Below, piece after piece: positions 24,256 through 34,269 of a DNA stretch of 64,000 bases. Below the pieces are notes generated by a model, which saw only the letters and a program-made list of their open reading frames with translations, was not told the DNA's origin and searched no databases. The stretch is from Nitrospira sp. (lineage in GTDB: Bacteria; Nitrospirota; Nitrospiria; Nitrospirales; Nitrospiraceae), in assembly GCA_024998595.1 (NCBI GenBank), contig JACOEK010000005.1:62001-126000 (forward strand), written 5' to 3'. Within the stretch, counting starts at the first letter, position 1. Each line of letters starts with the position of its first letter. A program made the translations under genes and the position numbers.

Positions 24256-24897
24256 CTACTGCACCGGCGCCGAGGGCGGAATGAGCGTGCTGGTCCAGGC
24301 TTTCGCGGCCTTCGCGTCGCTGTCGGCCGGCTTCGTGCATTTCTTCCCCCGCACGCCGTAACTGATCGTGTTGGTCCGGATCGGACAGGTTCCAAAGGCA
24401 GTGCCGAATTGTACGACGCCTTCGATCACGGTGAGAATGCTCTGGCCGTCCGGCTGGACTTTCAAATTGAACTCCGTCTCCTTCACCGCCGCCGTGGCGA
24501 CCGGGGTTTCCACCTCGAACGCCTTCGGCCCGTCGCCGGCGGTTTTTGCCCACACTTCGCCCTGGCTGAGCCGGAGAATCCAGGTGGTCGGCTTGTCTTT
24601 TTGCCAGCGCGAGAGAATCTTGAAGGAGGTCTCTTCGTTGAGCGCGACGTTGACGCCTTGTTTGAGTTGAATGTAGGCCTGACTCGACGCATCCGTCTTG
24701 AGCACGTCGCCTTCATAGAGCGGCATGGTCTTTCGGCCCTGGAGCTGTTCCTCCACGCCGTCGGCCCGGATGATGGTCAACGTCCCGATGGCATTGATGG
24801 CCCATCCCACCGGAGCGTTTGCGGCAAATGCCGACAGGCTTGTCGCAATGATGATTGCTGTGATTGTCACTGTCCTCGTCATGAACGATTGCGTCAT
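24256..24897 (-). CDS. FecR-domain periplasmic protein
   Basis: A 213-residue protein; GGAGGAAGAT precedes ATG 24897. Signal peptide to AFA (residue 25). FecR-type domain at about residues 30-160: WAINAIGTLTIIRADGVEEQL, PLYEGDVLKTDASSQAYIQLKQGVNVALNEETSFKI, and LSQGEVWAKT with VETPVATAAVKETEFNL. This module binds or senses outside the cytoplasm and occurs in many secreted proteins as well as in iron signalling. Here there is no membrane anchor and no sigma factor next to it. Two cysteines in the C-terminal part (FGTCPIR, KKCTK) may pair. Confidence 0.85.
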   Translation of the reverse strand: MTQSFMTRTVTITAIIIATSLSAFAANAPVGWAINAIGTLTIIRADGVEEQLQGRKTMPLYEGDVLKTDASSQAYIQLKQGVNVALNEETSFKILSRWQKDKPTTWILRLSQGEVWAKTAGDGPKAFEVETPVATAAVKETEFNLKVQPDGQSILTVIEGVVQFGTAFGTCPIRTNTISYGVRGKKCTKPADSDAKAAKAWTSTLIPPSAPVQ

Positions 24898-24959
24898 ATC
24901 TTCCTCCGCACTCAGAATTCGTTGTTGTCGCCTTTGGGCATAGGCCATCAGCTCTTCAT

Positions 24960-25955
24960 CTATCTCGACACCACCACCCGAATCGGTTTGCGGCCGACCG
25001 GCACCGTGCCGAGATTTTGGCCCGTGCCCGTATCGATGACGCGGACTTCGTTGCCCTTGTCATGACCGACGAAGATGCGGGTGCCCTCCGGGTTCGCCCA
25101 GATTCCGTTCGGCCCTTCACCCACGGTGATTTCTTCCAAGACCTTCAGGTTCTTGGGGTCTGCCGGCACCACCGCCACCTTGTTAGTCCCGCCGACCGTC
25201 ACAAACACGTTTGGCCCCTGCATGCCCTTGAAGCCGAATGCGATCTGCTGCGGCTTCGCGCCGACTTCCAGCGTACCGGCGATTTCTTGCGTGGCCGGAT
25301 CGATCACGTAGATGTCCGTTCCGCCGGTGTTCGTGCCCCAGACATACCCTTTGGGCCCGACGACGAGAAAGTGCGGGTTGGCTCCGACCTGCAGCGATTT
25401 GACGATCTGGTGGGTGGCGGTATCGATGATATCGACCGTCTTGTCGCCTTGTGTGCTGACGTAGGCGAATTTGCCGTCGTGCGAAAAGGTCAGACCGGTC
25501 GGTCCCTTGCCGGTGGGGATGGTGCCTACAATACGGAAGGTCTCCGTATCCACGATCGAGATGTTATTGTCTCCGATGTTCGCGACCCACGCCTGCTTAT
25601 TGTCGTTCGTGAGCGCAACCACGTGGCAGCGTTGGCCCGTATAAATCGACGCGATGGTTTCCATCGTGCCCGCGTCCATCACCGAGAGGCGGCCGCTGGC
25701 GAGATTGGTGGCGTAGACGCGACGACCGTCGCGCGAGACGGCGAGGTCATGCGTGGATTGGTTTTTTGAATCGATGCTTCCCAGCGACGCATAGGTCGTG
25801 GCGTCGATGACCGACACGTCGTTCGAGCTTTCATTCGCGGTGTAGATGCGCGATGGAATGTCGATCGGAGCTTTGACCGTTTCGACCTCGGCGCAACCTT
25901 TCAGGGCAATGAGCCCGAGCGTGGCAATGCCGATGTGTGACCATGATGACGACAT
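24960..25955 (-). CDS. YVTN-repeat (YncE-like) beta-propeller lipoprotein or periplasmic protein
   Basis: A 331-residue protein with AAGGAGG before ATG 25955. Signal ends IALKGC (Cys21), a borderline lipobox because of Lys at -2. The rest is a seven-bladed propeller of about 42-residue repeats with the mark (V/I)-(S/D)-V-I-D-(T/A)-x-T-x-x-x-x-x-x-I-x-(T/V)-G: for example DVSVIDATTYASLGSI, NISIVDTETFRIVGTIPTGKGPTGL, TVDIIDTATHQIVKSLQVG. Such proteins are usually binding or scaffold proteins. It is 64 bases downstream of the WD40-caspase gene and probably cotranscribed. Confidence 0.85.
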   Translation of the reverse strand: MSSSWSHIGIATLGLIALKGCAEVETVKAPIDIPSRIYTANESSNDVSVIDATTYASLGSIDSKNQSTHDLAVSRDGRRVYATNLASGRLSVMDAGTMETIASIYTGQRCHVVALTNDNKQAWVANIGDNNISIVDTETFRIVGTIPTGKGPTGLTFSHDGKFAYVSTQGDKTVDIIDTATHQIVKSLQVGANPHFLVVGPKGYVWGTNTGGTDIYVIDPATQEIAGTLEVGAKPQQIAFGFKGMQGPNVFVTVGGTNKVAVVPADPKNLKVLEEITVGEGPNGIWANPEGTRIFVGHDKGNEVRVIDTGTGQNLGTVPVGRKPIRVVVSR

Positions 25956-26019
25956 AACAAGCCTCCTTACTGATCTATGACGCAATGAATGGCGTACCGT
26001 ATGAAAGTGATGACGTCTG

Positions 26020-29000
26020 TTACCGCACCTGCCCCAGGACCAGTTGTCCCTCGACCTCGCCTTTTTTAACAGGATGCTGATTTTGGCCGGTGACTTCCGG
26101 CACTTTCCTGGAGACGTACGCGTAGGCTTCATCGACCGTAATCACCCCGTCGCGGTCGCTGTCGGCGTTGCCGCGCAAGCCCTCGAGCAAATAATAGGTG
26201 AAGACGCCGTGGCCTAAGTCCTCGCGTTCCTCGCTGACTTCACTGGCCTTGCTGGCGCTCAGGACGATGCGCCCCTTGCCCTTCGAGAGGCGGGTCAGAA
26301 ACGATTCGGAGACGACGGCGCGGCGCGAGGCGGTGGCGAAGGTGCGGCCGGCTGCCGCACCGCTGTAGCAGGAGTCGCTGATGAAAATCACGCGTTCGGG
26401 CGCAAGCCGGTTGAAGATCGTCTCGACTTCCCGCATCGGCAGGCCGGTCGAGTAGAGATCTTTCGGGTCCGCGTCGTAGGGGACGATGTATTTTTCGAGG
26501 CCGTCGTCGTCCGAGGCAGAGGCGTCCGCTTCCGGGGCGCCGTGGCCTGCGTAGTAGATGATGACCGTGTCTTTCTCCGCCGCTTTGCGCTTCAGTTCCG
26601 TCCCGAGCGTGCGTTTCAAGTTCATTAGTGTCGCTTGTTCGTTCAGCAACAATGTGACGTTCTCCGCCGGGACGCCGACATTGCTCATCAAATAGTCATG
26701 GAACGCCTGCGCGTCCATATCCGCATAACGAAGCGGATGGACCGTCTTATATTTCGAAATGCCGATGACCACGGCCCAGACCTTGGCGCGGTCCACCTGC
26801 CGCATCACGGTGATGATTTTCTGCGCCGACAGATTGTCGCGGTCGATGGCAGACACGACAATTTCGTTTTTGCCTTCCTTCAACGTGAGCCGTTCCGAAA
26901 ACTCGAGGTTCGGCTGCGCGGGCGGAGCGTCCGGTTTGACCGCGATCCCACGCGCCTCACGCTGGGTCAATAGTTGACCATTCACGCGAATTTCCACTCG
27001 CGCGATGCCCCGCTCGCTGGCGGCGGCCCCTGCCAGAAGGATCCTGTCCACGGTGACGTCTGCTCCATCGGAGGGCGAAGCGAGGGCGATGACCGGAGGG
27101 GCGTTCTGGAACAGTTTTACGACCGGCGTACCGGCGATCGATGGGATCGGCATGTCGCCCTTGGTCGGTTCGACCGGCTCACGCGCGTCGCGTTTGGCGA
27201 TCCAGCCGGTTTCCCTGGGTGAGATCCGCACGCGCCACCACTCGCCCAGTTCTCCCGTCACGGCCAACCCTTGGTCCTTCGCGGCCGACGCGATGACGGA
27301 CGTTTCTTCGCCGGCGCCGCTGTGAATCTTTGCCGAGACGTCATTCACCGAAACGAGTTTATTGGTCGCAATGATTTGCGGCGGGGGCCGATGATCGATG
27401 GCCAGTTTCAGCGTTTCATCCAGGGTGACATTCATTCCGCGCTCGCGAATGAGGAGTCGCAGGGGCAGTTCATCGGCTTTCGTGTCGCGCGCGACAAACA
27501 GATTCACACGGGCGCTTTTGGTTTCGTCAGGCTTCAAAGGGCCGAAGTCGAGCGTGCTCTGGCTCAAGCGGAAGTCGCGGGACGAGGGGAGCGTGAGATC
27601 GATCGTGGTGTGTTGAGCCAAGACGACGCCGACGTTCTTGATCGTGACCAGTACGTCGATCGCTTCGCCGGTTTGAATGCGGCCGTCGCTGTTCCCGACC
27701 GATTGCCCCGATCCGTCATCCAACAATTGATGGGTAAAGGCAAACCGTGGCCGTGGTAGTCCCGTGAGCGCCAGTGCGGCCTGCAACGGGGCGGGGGTAA
27801 ACCCGTTGTACTCCTCAAACTCAAGCCAGAGTGGAATGGTACCGTCTGGCCGGTCCGCCGGAAGCGGCAGCGTGACGGAATCGGTCATGGCCTGGCCGGG
27901 ATCGACCTTGCCCATATAAAAGAGCAGTCCGTTCAATGCCGGATCTTCGCTCCTGCTCTTGGCTTGAAAACGGTAGAGGGGGCCTTTGCCCTTGTTGGTA
28001 ACGGTCACGGTCAGCGTGACCGGTTGCCCGGCCTTTAATTCCATGGGGTGAATCGTGAGTTCTGCTTCGGGCAAAGGCGGCGGGGAGGGGGCTGCGCCGG
28101 TTTCGTTGCCGCGTTGCGCGATTTTCTCTGCCAGGTTTGCGGTGACCGCCGCGGGAGTGCTGGGCTGCAGGCGCACCGTCTTATCCCGCCCGCCGCTCGC
28201 GACTGTGCTGCCGTCGGGAGACAGGGCTACGGTACGCGCCGGTCCTTTGTGTCCGGTGAGGCTGTGACGTTCGCGGCCGGAGACGACGTCCCACATCCGA
28301 ATCGTGCCATCGGCCCCGGCTGAGGAAAGAACGCGTCCATCCACTGTGAACGCGATGCCGTAGACCTCGCCCTTATGGCCGGTAAGGGTCAGGCGTTCCT
28401 GACCGCTGTCTACATCCCAGAGGCGGATCGTGCCGTCGGCAGACGCGCTCGCGAGCAGGTGGCTGACCGGTGCAAAGGCCACGGCGTGCACGGCGCCTGT
28501 ATGGCCGGTCAACACTGTTCGTTGCCGGCTGGTAGCCAAATCCCAGAGGTGAATCTGCATGTCGCTGCTGCCCGTCGCAACCATAGTGTTGTCCGGGGAG
28601 AAGGCAATACTAAAGACGATGCCAAACTGGCCCCGCACCGACCGGAGCTCTTTTCCGTTCGCGCTGTCCAGAAACCGGAGGCTCCCGTCATTGCCGCCTG
28701 CAGCCAGCATCTTGCCGTCGGCGGAAAAGGCGACGGCGCGTACAGCGCCGAAATTCGACGTGACGGCATGGAGCTCACGACCGGATGCGAGGTCCCAGAT
28801 GCGCACGGAAGTATCCGCGCTTCCTGAGGCGAGCAGTTTTCCGTTGGGGGAGAAGGCCAGGGCATGGACAGCGCCCATGTGGCCGCGCAGCAGTTTCAGA
28901 TCCCGTCCGCTCTCGGGATCCCAGAGGCGAATGGTTTGATCCGTACCGCCGGTGGCGAGGAGTTTTCCATCTGGAGCATAGACGAGGCTGAGAATCTCAC

Positions 29001-29115
29001 TGCTGTGCCCGGCCAGCAAGCGTGGCGCAGTCACAGAGGAGTCGGCCCATGTCGAGGGTGCCAGGAGCGTGAGGAGGCAGAGGAGCGCGGTGACAGCGAA
29101 CAGTCTCACGCCCAT
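26020..29115 (-). CDS. Secreted WD40-repeat protein with SH3-like and C-terminal caspase (C14) domain
   Basis: A 1031-residue protein with signal peptide to TWA (residue 24). Seven WD40 repeats (about 33-320, ending in IRLWD or VRIWD) form a propeller. A CARDB-like beta region (about 355-560) and an SH3b-like segment (about 585-650, SGAGEETSVIASAAKDQGLAV) follow, then an Ig-like segment. The caspase domain covers about 770-1000 with His858 in YYAGHG and Cys916 in SDSCYSG. After it DSDRDGVITVDE at about 985-996 matches an EF-hand calcium loop. It lacks the metacaspase GSQ-acidic pattern, so its specificity is unknown. It is the promoter-proximal gene of the exported block. Confidence 0.93.
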   Translation of the reverse strand: MGVRLFAVTALLCLLTLLAPSTWADSSVTAPRLLAGHSSEILSLVYAPDGKLLATGGTDQTIRLWDPESGRDLKLLRGHMGAVHALAFSPNGKLLASGSADTSVRIWDLASGRELHAVTSNFGAVRAVAFSADGKMLAAGGNDGSLRFLDSANGKELRSVRGQFGIVFSIAFSPDNTMVATGSSDMQIHLWDLATSRQRTVLTGHTGAVHAVAFAPVSHLLASASADGTIRLWDVDSGQERLTLTGHKGEVYGIAFTVDGRVLSSAGADGTIRMWDVVSGRERHSLTGHKGPARTVALSPDGSTVASGGRDKTVRLQPSTPAAVTANLAEKIAQRGNETGAAPSPPPLPEAELTIHPMELKAGQPVTLTVTVTNKGKGPLYRFQAKSRSEDPALNGLLFYMGKVDPGQAMTDSVTLPLPADRPDGTIPLWLEFEEYNGFTPAPLQAALALTGLPRPRFAFTHQLLDDGSGQSVGNSDGRIQTGEAIDVLVTIKNVGVVLAQHTTIDLTLPSSRDFRLSQSTLDFGPLKPDETKSARVNLFVARDTKADELPLRLLIRERGMNVTLDETLKLAIDHRPPPQIIATNKLVSVNDVSAKIHSGAGEETSVIASAAKDQGLAVTGELGEWWRVRISPRETGWIAKRDAREPVEPTKGDMPIPSIAGTPVVKLFQNAPPVIALASPSDGADVTVDRILLAGAAASERGIARVEIRVNGQLLTQREARGIAVKPDAPPAQPNLEFSERLTLKEGKNEIVVSAIDRDNLSAQKIITVMRQVDRAKVWAVVIGISKYKTVHPLRYADMDAQAFHDYLMSNVGVPAENVTLLLNEQATLMNLKRTLGTELKRKAAEKDTVIIYYAGHGAPEADASASDDDGLEKYIVPYDADPKDLYSTGLPMREVETIFNRLAPERVIFISDSCYSGAAAGRTFATASRRAVVSESFLTRLSKGKGRIVLSASKASEVSEEREDLGHGVFTYYLLEGLRGNADSDRDGVITVDEAYAYVSRKVPEVTGQNQHPVKKGEVEGQLVLGQVR

Positions 29116-29256
29116 GGGTCTATCCTTTTCCGACGGAGGTGCCGGCCTGTCTCACCGTTCGGATCAGATGTCTCACAAAAAACCAGTCTTCTGCTTGTCC
29201 CGTACCTGTCTGTCGCGTTCCCCTGCCTGTGGGTTCAACCGATTCGCGGCGGCACC

Positions 29257-29286
29257 AGTGTATTTTTCGGCATTCCCGCTTGTCAA
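29257..29286 (-). promoter_or_regulatory. Strong candidate promoter of the WD40-caspase gene and the exported block
   Basis: On the minus strand a perfect TTGACA (29286-29281) and TACACT (29262-29257) are 18 bases apart. They lie in the 301-base gap 29116-29416, giving a leader of about 135 bases before ATG 29115. The rest of the gap shows no gene. Confidence 0.55.
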
Positions 29287-29416
29287 TCGAAAGGCGGCTG
29301 GCCGGTGAAATACATGCATTGGCTGGCGTCCGGCCACTGGAGCCGGTTAGAGGGGCATGGGGGGCGTTCAGGAGCTACCAGCGGACGAAACAGGGGCTTT
29401 CGGTATAACGTGGGAG

Positions 29417-29713
29417 TCAGTTGGCTGGATCTGTCGGGAGCTTGGTGATCTTGATCAAGGTGTGTTCGTGATTGAGCTCGAAGGTGACATGGTCGCCGAC
29501 GCTGAGGCCATGCAAGAGGCGAGAGTCACGAACGGGGAGTGCGCGAGATTCTCCCGCGGGAAAAAGAATGGTGAGGGTCAGGGCTTCATGATCGATCGAC
29601 AGGATCGTGCCGCCAAGCAGGGCGGCCTCCGCGGAAGGCGCTGCACCGGCAGGGCCCGTTGGAATGATAGAGGAAAAAACGAGAATGATGAGGCTCAGTA
29701 TTGGCGGGAGCAT
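29417..29713 (-). CDS. Small secreted protein, possible nucleic acid-free beta-barrel (OB/DUF5666-like)
   Basis: A protein of 98 residues from ATG 29713, or 105 from an in-frame GTG at 29734; neither has a strong ribosome site. Hydrophobic signal (LPPILSLIILVFSSIIP) then GAAPSAEAALLGG. The mature part, GTILSIDHEALTLTILFPAGESRALPVRDSRLLHGLSVGDHVTFELN, has the strand pattern of small periplasmic beta-barrel proteins with a 'GDxV' turn. Family assignment is tentative. It is divergent from ackA. Confidence 0.6.
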   Translation of the reverse strand: MLPPILSLIILVFSSIIPTGPAGAAPSAEAALLGGTILSIDHEALTLTILFPAGESRALPVRDSRLLHGLSVGDHVTFELNHEHTLIKITKLPTDPAN

Positions 29714-29811
29714 CCACAACCATAACCTAGACACGAACCGTTGGGAACTAGCATTTCCCCTAAACCGACGCTGCGCAGAAGGCCTACACCAGAGGCTGAA
29801 GGATTTTCCGG

Positions 29812-29840
29812 TTGCGCTGTACGTATGGTCGATCTATGGT
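29812..29840 (+). promoter_or_regulatory. Candidate promoter of the acetate kinase-phosphoketolase operon
   Basis: TTGCGC (29812-29817) and TATGGT (29835-29840), 17 bases apart and 22 bases before ATG 29863. The -10 is fair and the -35 partial. Confidence 0.35.
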
Positions 29841-29862
29841 GAGAGGGCAAGCAAGGAGGGTC

Positions 29863-31083
29863 ATGCCACAAGCCGATCACGAATCCCCAGCCGTGCTGAT
29901 CGTGAACGCGGGATCGTCGAGCGTCAAGTGGGCACTGTTCCGGGTGGCCGCTTCGCCTGTGCGGTCGGCAGGGGGACGGATCGAGCGCATCGGGCTTCCG
30001 GATGGGATGGTGACGTTTGCCAATGGCGCGACCGGGCATGACCAACGGCGTGTCGCGCACATCCAGGACCATGCGGCTGCCGTCCAGGTGCTCATCGAGC
30101 AACTTGAACAGACCGGCCGGGGATTGTCTATACAGGCTATCGGCCATCGAGTCGTTCATGGAGGAAGCCGCTATACGAATCCGGAGGTGCTTTCGGCGGC
30201 GGTAATACAAGAGTTACGTCGGCTCAGCCCCTACGATCCCGAGCATCTTCCGGCGGAACTCACCTTGATCGAAGCCTTGGAGGTACGGTACCCGACCGTC
30301 CCGCAGATCGCCTGTTTCGATACCGGCTTCCATCAACATCTGCCGCCGGTCGCTCGCCTCGTGGCAATTCCCCGCCGGTACGAAAAACAAGGCATCCGGC
30401 GATACGGCTTTCATGGTTTGTCATATGCGTACCTGATGGAGGAACTGGAGCGGGTGGCCGGCCGTGAGGCTGCGCGGGGCAAGGTGATCCTGGCCCATTT
30501 GGGAAACGGGGCCAGCCTTGCCGCAGTACGGGAGGGTGTCAGTATCGATACGACGATGGGGTTCACCCCTGCCTCCGGGCTGCCGATGAGCACGAGGTCC
30601 GGCGACTTGGACCCTGGACTGGTGTCCTATCTCTCCAAAACCGAGGGCATGACGGCGGATCAGTTTCATCACATGGTCAATGCGCAGTCGGGGCTGCTGG
30701 GGTTGTCTGAACTCAGTTCCGACTTGCGGGATTTGCTGGCGCAGGAAAGCCGCGATACGCGTGCGGCAGAGGCGGTGGCGGTCTTTTGTTATCAGGGGAA
30801 AAAATGGATCGGCGCCTACGCGGCGGCTCTCGGTGGACTGGACCAACTCGTCTTCAGCGGCGGCATCGGCGAACATGCATCCGTCGTGCGAGCACGAATG
30901 TGTGATGGCCTGGCGTTTCTCGGCATCCAGTTGGATCCCGCTCGCAATGAGGCTCATGATGCGGTCATCTCCGGGCCGGGTAGCCGGGTAACGGTGCGTG
31001 TGATCCATACGGATGAAGAGCGCCACATCGCGCAATCAGTCTGCCGGCTGCTGAGCGTGGCCGGAAACCGTGGCACCAAATGA
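29863..31083 (+). CDS. ackA: Acetate kinase
   Basis: A 406-residue cytoplasmic enzyme; AAGGAGGGTC precedes ATG 29863. Family marks are present in order: VLIVNAGSSSVKW at the N-terminus, HRVVHGG at about residue 95, FDTGFHQHLP, RRYGFHGLSYAYL, LAHLGNGASLAAV, FTPASGLPMSTRSGDLDPGL and FSGGIGEHASVVR. It converts acetyl phosphate and ADP into acetate and ATP (or the reverse). It sits just before a phosphoketolase gene, whose product yields acetyl phosphate, so together they allow substrate-level ATP formation from pentose or hexose phosphates. The upstream in-frame start at 29812 is rejected because it lacks a ribosome site. Confidence 0.96.
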   Translation: MPQADHESPAVLIVNAGSSSVKWALFRVAASPVRSAGGRIERIGLPDGMVTFANGATGHDQRRVAHIQDHAAAVQVLIEQLEQTGRGLSIQAIGHRVVHGGSRYTNPEVLSAAVIQELRRLSPYDPEHLPAELTLIEALEVRYPTVPQIACFDTGFHQHLPPVARLVAIPRRYEKQGIRRYGFHGLSYAYLMEELERVAGREAARGKVILAHLGNGASLAAVREGVSIDTTMGFTPASGLPMSTRSGDLDPGLVSYLSKTEGMTADQFHHMVNAQSGLLGLSELSSDLRDLLAQESRDTRAAEAVAVFCYQGKKWIGAYAAALGGLDQLVFSGGIGEHASVVRARMCDGLAFLGIQLDPARNEAHDAVISGPGSRVTVRVIHTDEERHIAQSVCRLLSVAGNRGTK

Positions 31084-31147
31084 TACCTTCGCTTCGGCCG
31101 GATAGGCATGAAGCGAGAGGGTATTCCCAACTCGAAAAGAGGATTGC

Positions 31148-33523
31148 ATGACACAGACGACCCACGCGAATCAGCCGTTGAGCCCTGATATGCTCCAACG
31201 GATCCATGCCTACTGGCGCGCGGCGAATTATCTTTCCGTCGGCCAGATCTATTTGTATGACAACCCTCTGCTCAAGCAGCCCTTGAAGCGGGAACATATC
31301 AAGCCGCGCCTGCTCGGCCACTGGGGGACGACACCGGGGCTGAATTTTATCTATGCCCATCTCAACCGCATCATCAAGGCACAGGATCTCCCGGTGCTCT
31401 ACATTGCCGGACCAGGTCACGGCGGTCCGGGCATCGTCGCGAACGTCTACCTCGAAGGGACGTACAGCGAAGTCTATCCGAACATCTCGCAGGACGAGGC
31501 GGGGATGCAGCACCTGTTCAAACAGTTTTCTTTTCCCGGCGGCATTCCGAGCCATGTCGCACCGGAAACGCCCGGCTCCATTCATGAGGGGGGGGAGTTA
31601 GGCTATTCGCTGGCCCATGCCTATGGAGCGGCGTTCGATCATCCCGAGTTACTGGTGGCTTGCGTGATCGGCGATGGAGAAGCGGAAACCGGTCCGCTGG
31701 CGGGCAGTTGGCATGGCAATAAGTTTTTGAACCCGGTGCGGGATGGAGCCGTGCTGCCGATTCTGCATCTGAACGGGTACAAGATCGCCGGTCCGACCGT
31801 GCTGGCACGCATGCCGCCGGATGAACTCGAATCCCTGCTGCTCGGCTATGGCCATCAGCCGTTTTTTGTCGAAGGCGATGATCCGGAGACGATGCACCAG
31901 TTGATGGCCTCCACGCTGGACGACATCGTCGTGACGATCCGCCGCATTCAACAAGACGCGCGAACGAAAGGCTTCACCGGCCGGCCGCGCTGGCCCATGA
32001 TCGTGTTGCGCAGTCCGAAGGGGTGGACCGGCCCGAAAGAAGTGGACGGCAAGTTGACGGAAGGGACGTTTCGTTCCCACCAGGTGCCGATGGGCGACAT
32101 GGACAAGCCCGGGCATGTCGAATTGCTGGAAGCCTGGTTAAAAAGTTACAAACCGGAGGAGCTCTTCGACGAGAGGGGGAGGCTGGTGCCCGAGCTCGCC
32201 TCGCTAGCCCCGACCGGTGAGCGGCGGATGGGCGCCATTGCCTGCGCGAACGGCGGCAGTCTTCTGCGCGATCTGCACATGCCGGACTTTCGCCAATATG
32301 CCGTGCCGGTCGTCAAGCCGGGCGCAGACGAGGCCGAAGCGACGAGAGTACAGGGCCTGTTCCTTCGCGATGTCTTGAAACTGAATACGCGCAACTTCCG
32401 GGTCTTCGGGCCGGACGAGACGGCCTCCAATCGTTGGGGCGCCCTGTTCGAGGTGACCGACCGTTGTTCGACGGAGGAAATTTTTCCGACCGACGAACAT
32501 GTGGCTCATGATGGACGGGTCATGGAGATCCTGAGCGAACACCTATGCCAGGGCTGGCTCGAAGGGTACCTCCTGACCGGACGCCACGGATTCATGAATT
32601 GCTACGAGGCGTTTATTCACATCATCGATTCCATGTTCAATCAACATGCCAAGTGGTTGAAGACTTCGCGCGAAATTCCCTGGCGCCGGCCGATCGCGTC
32701 GCTCAATTATCTGCTCACGTCTCATGTGTGGCGGCAGGACCATAACGGGTTCAGCCACCAGGATCCGGGGTTCATCGACCATGTGGTGAATAAGAAGGCG
32801 GAAGTGATCCGTGTCTATCTGCCGCCCGATGCCAACACGTTGTTGTCGGTGACCGATCACTGCCTGCGGAGCCGCGACTATGTGAATGTGGTCGTGGCGG
32901 GGAAGCAACCGGCGCCGCAATGGCTGGACATGGAGTCCGCCATCCTCCATTGCACGGCGGGCATTGGCATTTGGGAATGGGCCAGCAACGACCGTGGCAG
33001 CGAACCTGATGTCGTGATGGCCTGTTGCGGCGATGTGCCGACCATGGAGACGCTGGCGGCGGTGGAAATTCTGCGCGTGGCCCAGCCCAATTTGAAGGTG
33101 CGGGTCGTGAACGTGGTCGATCTCATGAAGCTGCAGCCGGCGAGTGAACATCCGCACGGCATGTCCGACAAGGAGTTCGATGCGCTGTTCACCACCGATA
33201 AGCCGATCATCTTCGCGTTCCATGGCTATCCATGGTTGATCCACCGGGTCACCTACCGTCGGACGAATCATCACAATATGCACGTGCGAGGCTACAAAGA
33301 AGAAGGCACGACGACGACGCCCTTCGATATGGTCGTGTTAAATGACCTGGACCGTTTCCATCTCGTGGCAGACGTGGTGGACCGTGTGCCGCAACTCGGA
33401 GCTCGGGCGGCGTATCTCAAGCAGGAGATGCGGGACAAACGCATGCAACACAAGCAGTACATCGAGCTCCATGGCATCGACATGCCTGAGATCAGAAATT
33501 GGAAATGGAGCGGAAAGCGGTAA
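31148..33523 (+). CDS. xfp: Phosphoketolase (xylulose-5-phosphate/fructose-6-phosphate)
   Basis: A 791-residue thiamine diphosphate enzyme of full family length. It splits xylulose 5-phosphate (and often fructose 6-phosphate) with phosphate into acetyl phosphate and a shorter sugar phosphate. Visible marks: [18 protein letters not shown] near residue 58, [32 protein letters not shown], the cofactor motif [22 protein letters not shown] at about 179-200, DETASNRW near 423, and [19 protein letters not shown]. It is 64 bases after ackA and 3 bases before the HAD gene, so they are one operon. In an autotroph this pathway may serve glycogen or pentose overflow; that is inference. Confidence 0.96.
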   Translation: MTQTTHANQPLSPDMLQRIHAYWRAANYLSVGQIYLYDNPLLKQPLKREHIKPRLLGHWGTTPGLNFIYAHLNRIIKAQDLPVLYIAGPGHGGPGIVANVYLEGTYSEVYPNISQDEAGMQHLFKQFSFPGGIPSHVAPETPGSIHEGGELGYSLAHAYGAAFDHPELLVACVIGDGEAETGPLAGSWHGNKFLNPVRDGAVLPILHLNGYKIAGPTVLARMPPDELESLLLGYGHQPFFVEGDDPETMHQLMASTLDDIVVTIRRIQQDARTKGFTGRPRWPMIVLRSPKGWTGPKEVDGKLTEGTFRSHQVPMGDMDKPGHVELLEAWLKSYKPEELFDERGRLVPELASLAPTGERRMGAIACANGGSLLRDLHMPDFRQYAVPVVKPGADEAEATRVQGLFLRDVLKLNTRNFRVFGPDETASNRWGALFEVTDRCSTEEIFPTDEHVAHDGRVMEILSEHLCQGWLEGYLLTGRHGFMNCYEAFIHIIDSMFNQHAKWLKTSREIPWRRPIASLNYLLTSHVWRQDHNGFSHQDPGFIDHVVNKKAEVIRVYLPPDANTLLSVTDHCLRSRDYVNVVVAGKQPAPQWLDMESAILHCTAGIGIWEWASNDRGSEPDVVMACCGDVPTMETLAAVEILRVAQPNLKVRVVNVVDLMKLQPASEHPHGMSDKEFDALFTTDKPIIFAFHGYPWLIHRVTYRRTNHHNMHVRGYKEEGTTTTPFDMVVLNDLDRFHLVADVVDRVPQLGARAAYLKQEMRDKRMQHKQYIELHGIDMPEIRNWKWSGKR

Positions 33524-33526
33524 GAC

Positions 33527-34213
33527 ATGGCAGATCCCACGGTGGTCGTGCTGTTCGATGTCGACAATACCTTGATGGACAACGACCGGATCACGGCCGA
33601 CCTCACGCGACACCTGGATGAGGAAATCGGCACCAGAGGAGAGCGGCAGTACTGGGCGATCTTCGAAGAATTGCGGGACAAGCTGGGCTACGTGGACTAC
33701 CTCGGCGCGCTGCAACGCTATCGCCAGGAGTATCCCCGCGACCCGCATCTGTTGACCCTCTCCCGGTTCCTGCTGAATTATCCGTTTGCCGACCGATTGT
33801 TTCCGAACGCGCTGGACGTGATTCGCCACATCTCGCAATGGGCGCAGGCCGTGATCCTGTCCGATGGCGACGTGGTCTTCCAGCCGCGCAAGGTCGACCG
33901 CTCAGGCCTCTTTGAAGCGGTGGAGGGCCATGTCCTCATCTATATTCACAAAGAGCGGGAACTCGACGACGTCGAGCAGCGGTATCCTGCCGATCATTAT
34001 GTGTTGATCGATGACAAGCTGCGTATTCTCACGGCGGTGAAGGCCTGTTGGGGATCGCGCGTGACGACGGTCTTTCCGCGCCAAGGGCATTATGCGCACG
34101 ATCCCGAGGTGCTGCGGACATTTCCTGCCGCCGACCTCACCGTCGATCGCATCGGCGAATTGCTCGCCCTTGATCGGGACTCGCTTCTGGCCGCGGCCAA
34201 GGCCGGTAGATGA
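33527..34213 (+). CDS. HAD-superfamily hydrolase
   Basis: A 228-residue protein with HAD motif I (FDVDNTLMDND at residues 10-20), a motif II Ser/Asp segment (VILSDGDVVFQPRK), a Lys in HKERELDD, and the late acidic motif VLIDDKL. It probably hydrolyses a phosphate ester; the substrate cannot be read. The start is three bases after the phosphoketolase stop codon, so it is part of that operon and may dephosphorylate a sugar phosphate or serve as a metabolite repair phosphatase. Confidence 0.82.
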   Translation: MADPTVVVLFDVDNTLMDNDRITADLTRHLDEEIGTRGERQYWAIFEELRDKLGYVDYLGALQRYRQEYPRDPHLLTLSRFLLNYPFADRLFPNALDVIRHISQWAQAVILSDGDVVFQPRKVDRSGLFEAVEGHVLIYIHKERELDDVEQRYPADHYVLIDDKLRILTAVKACWGSRVTTVFPRQGHYAHDPEVLRTFPAADLTVDRIGELLALDRDSLLAAAKAGR

Positions 34214-34269
34214 CTGTGTAGTCGAGACGTTGTCGCCGCTGAATCCACCTCTAACCAGGTAGGTGATCC

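Noticed and set aside
26940-26990. AREARGIAV-like sequence in the WD40-caspase protein as a signature site
   Set aside because: It lies in a folded Ig-like segment, lacks the QER or acidic context and is within chance expectation for a 1000-residue protein.
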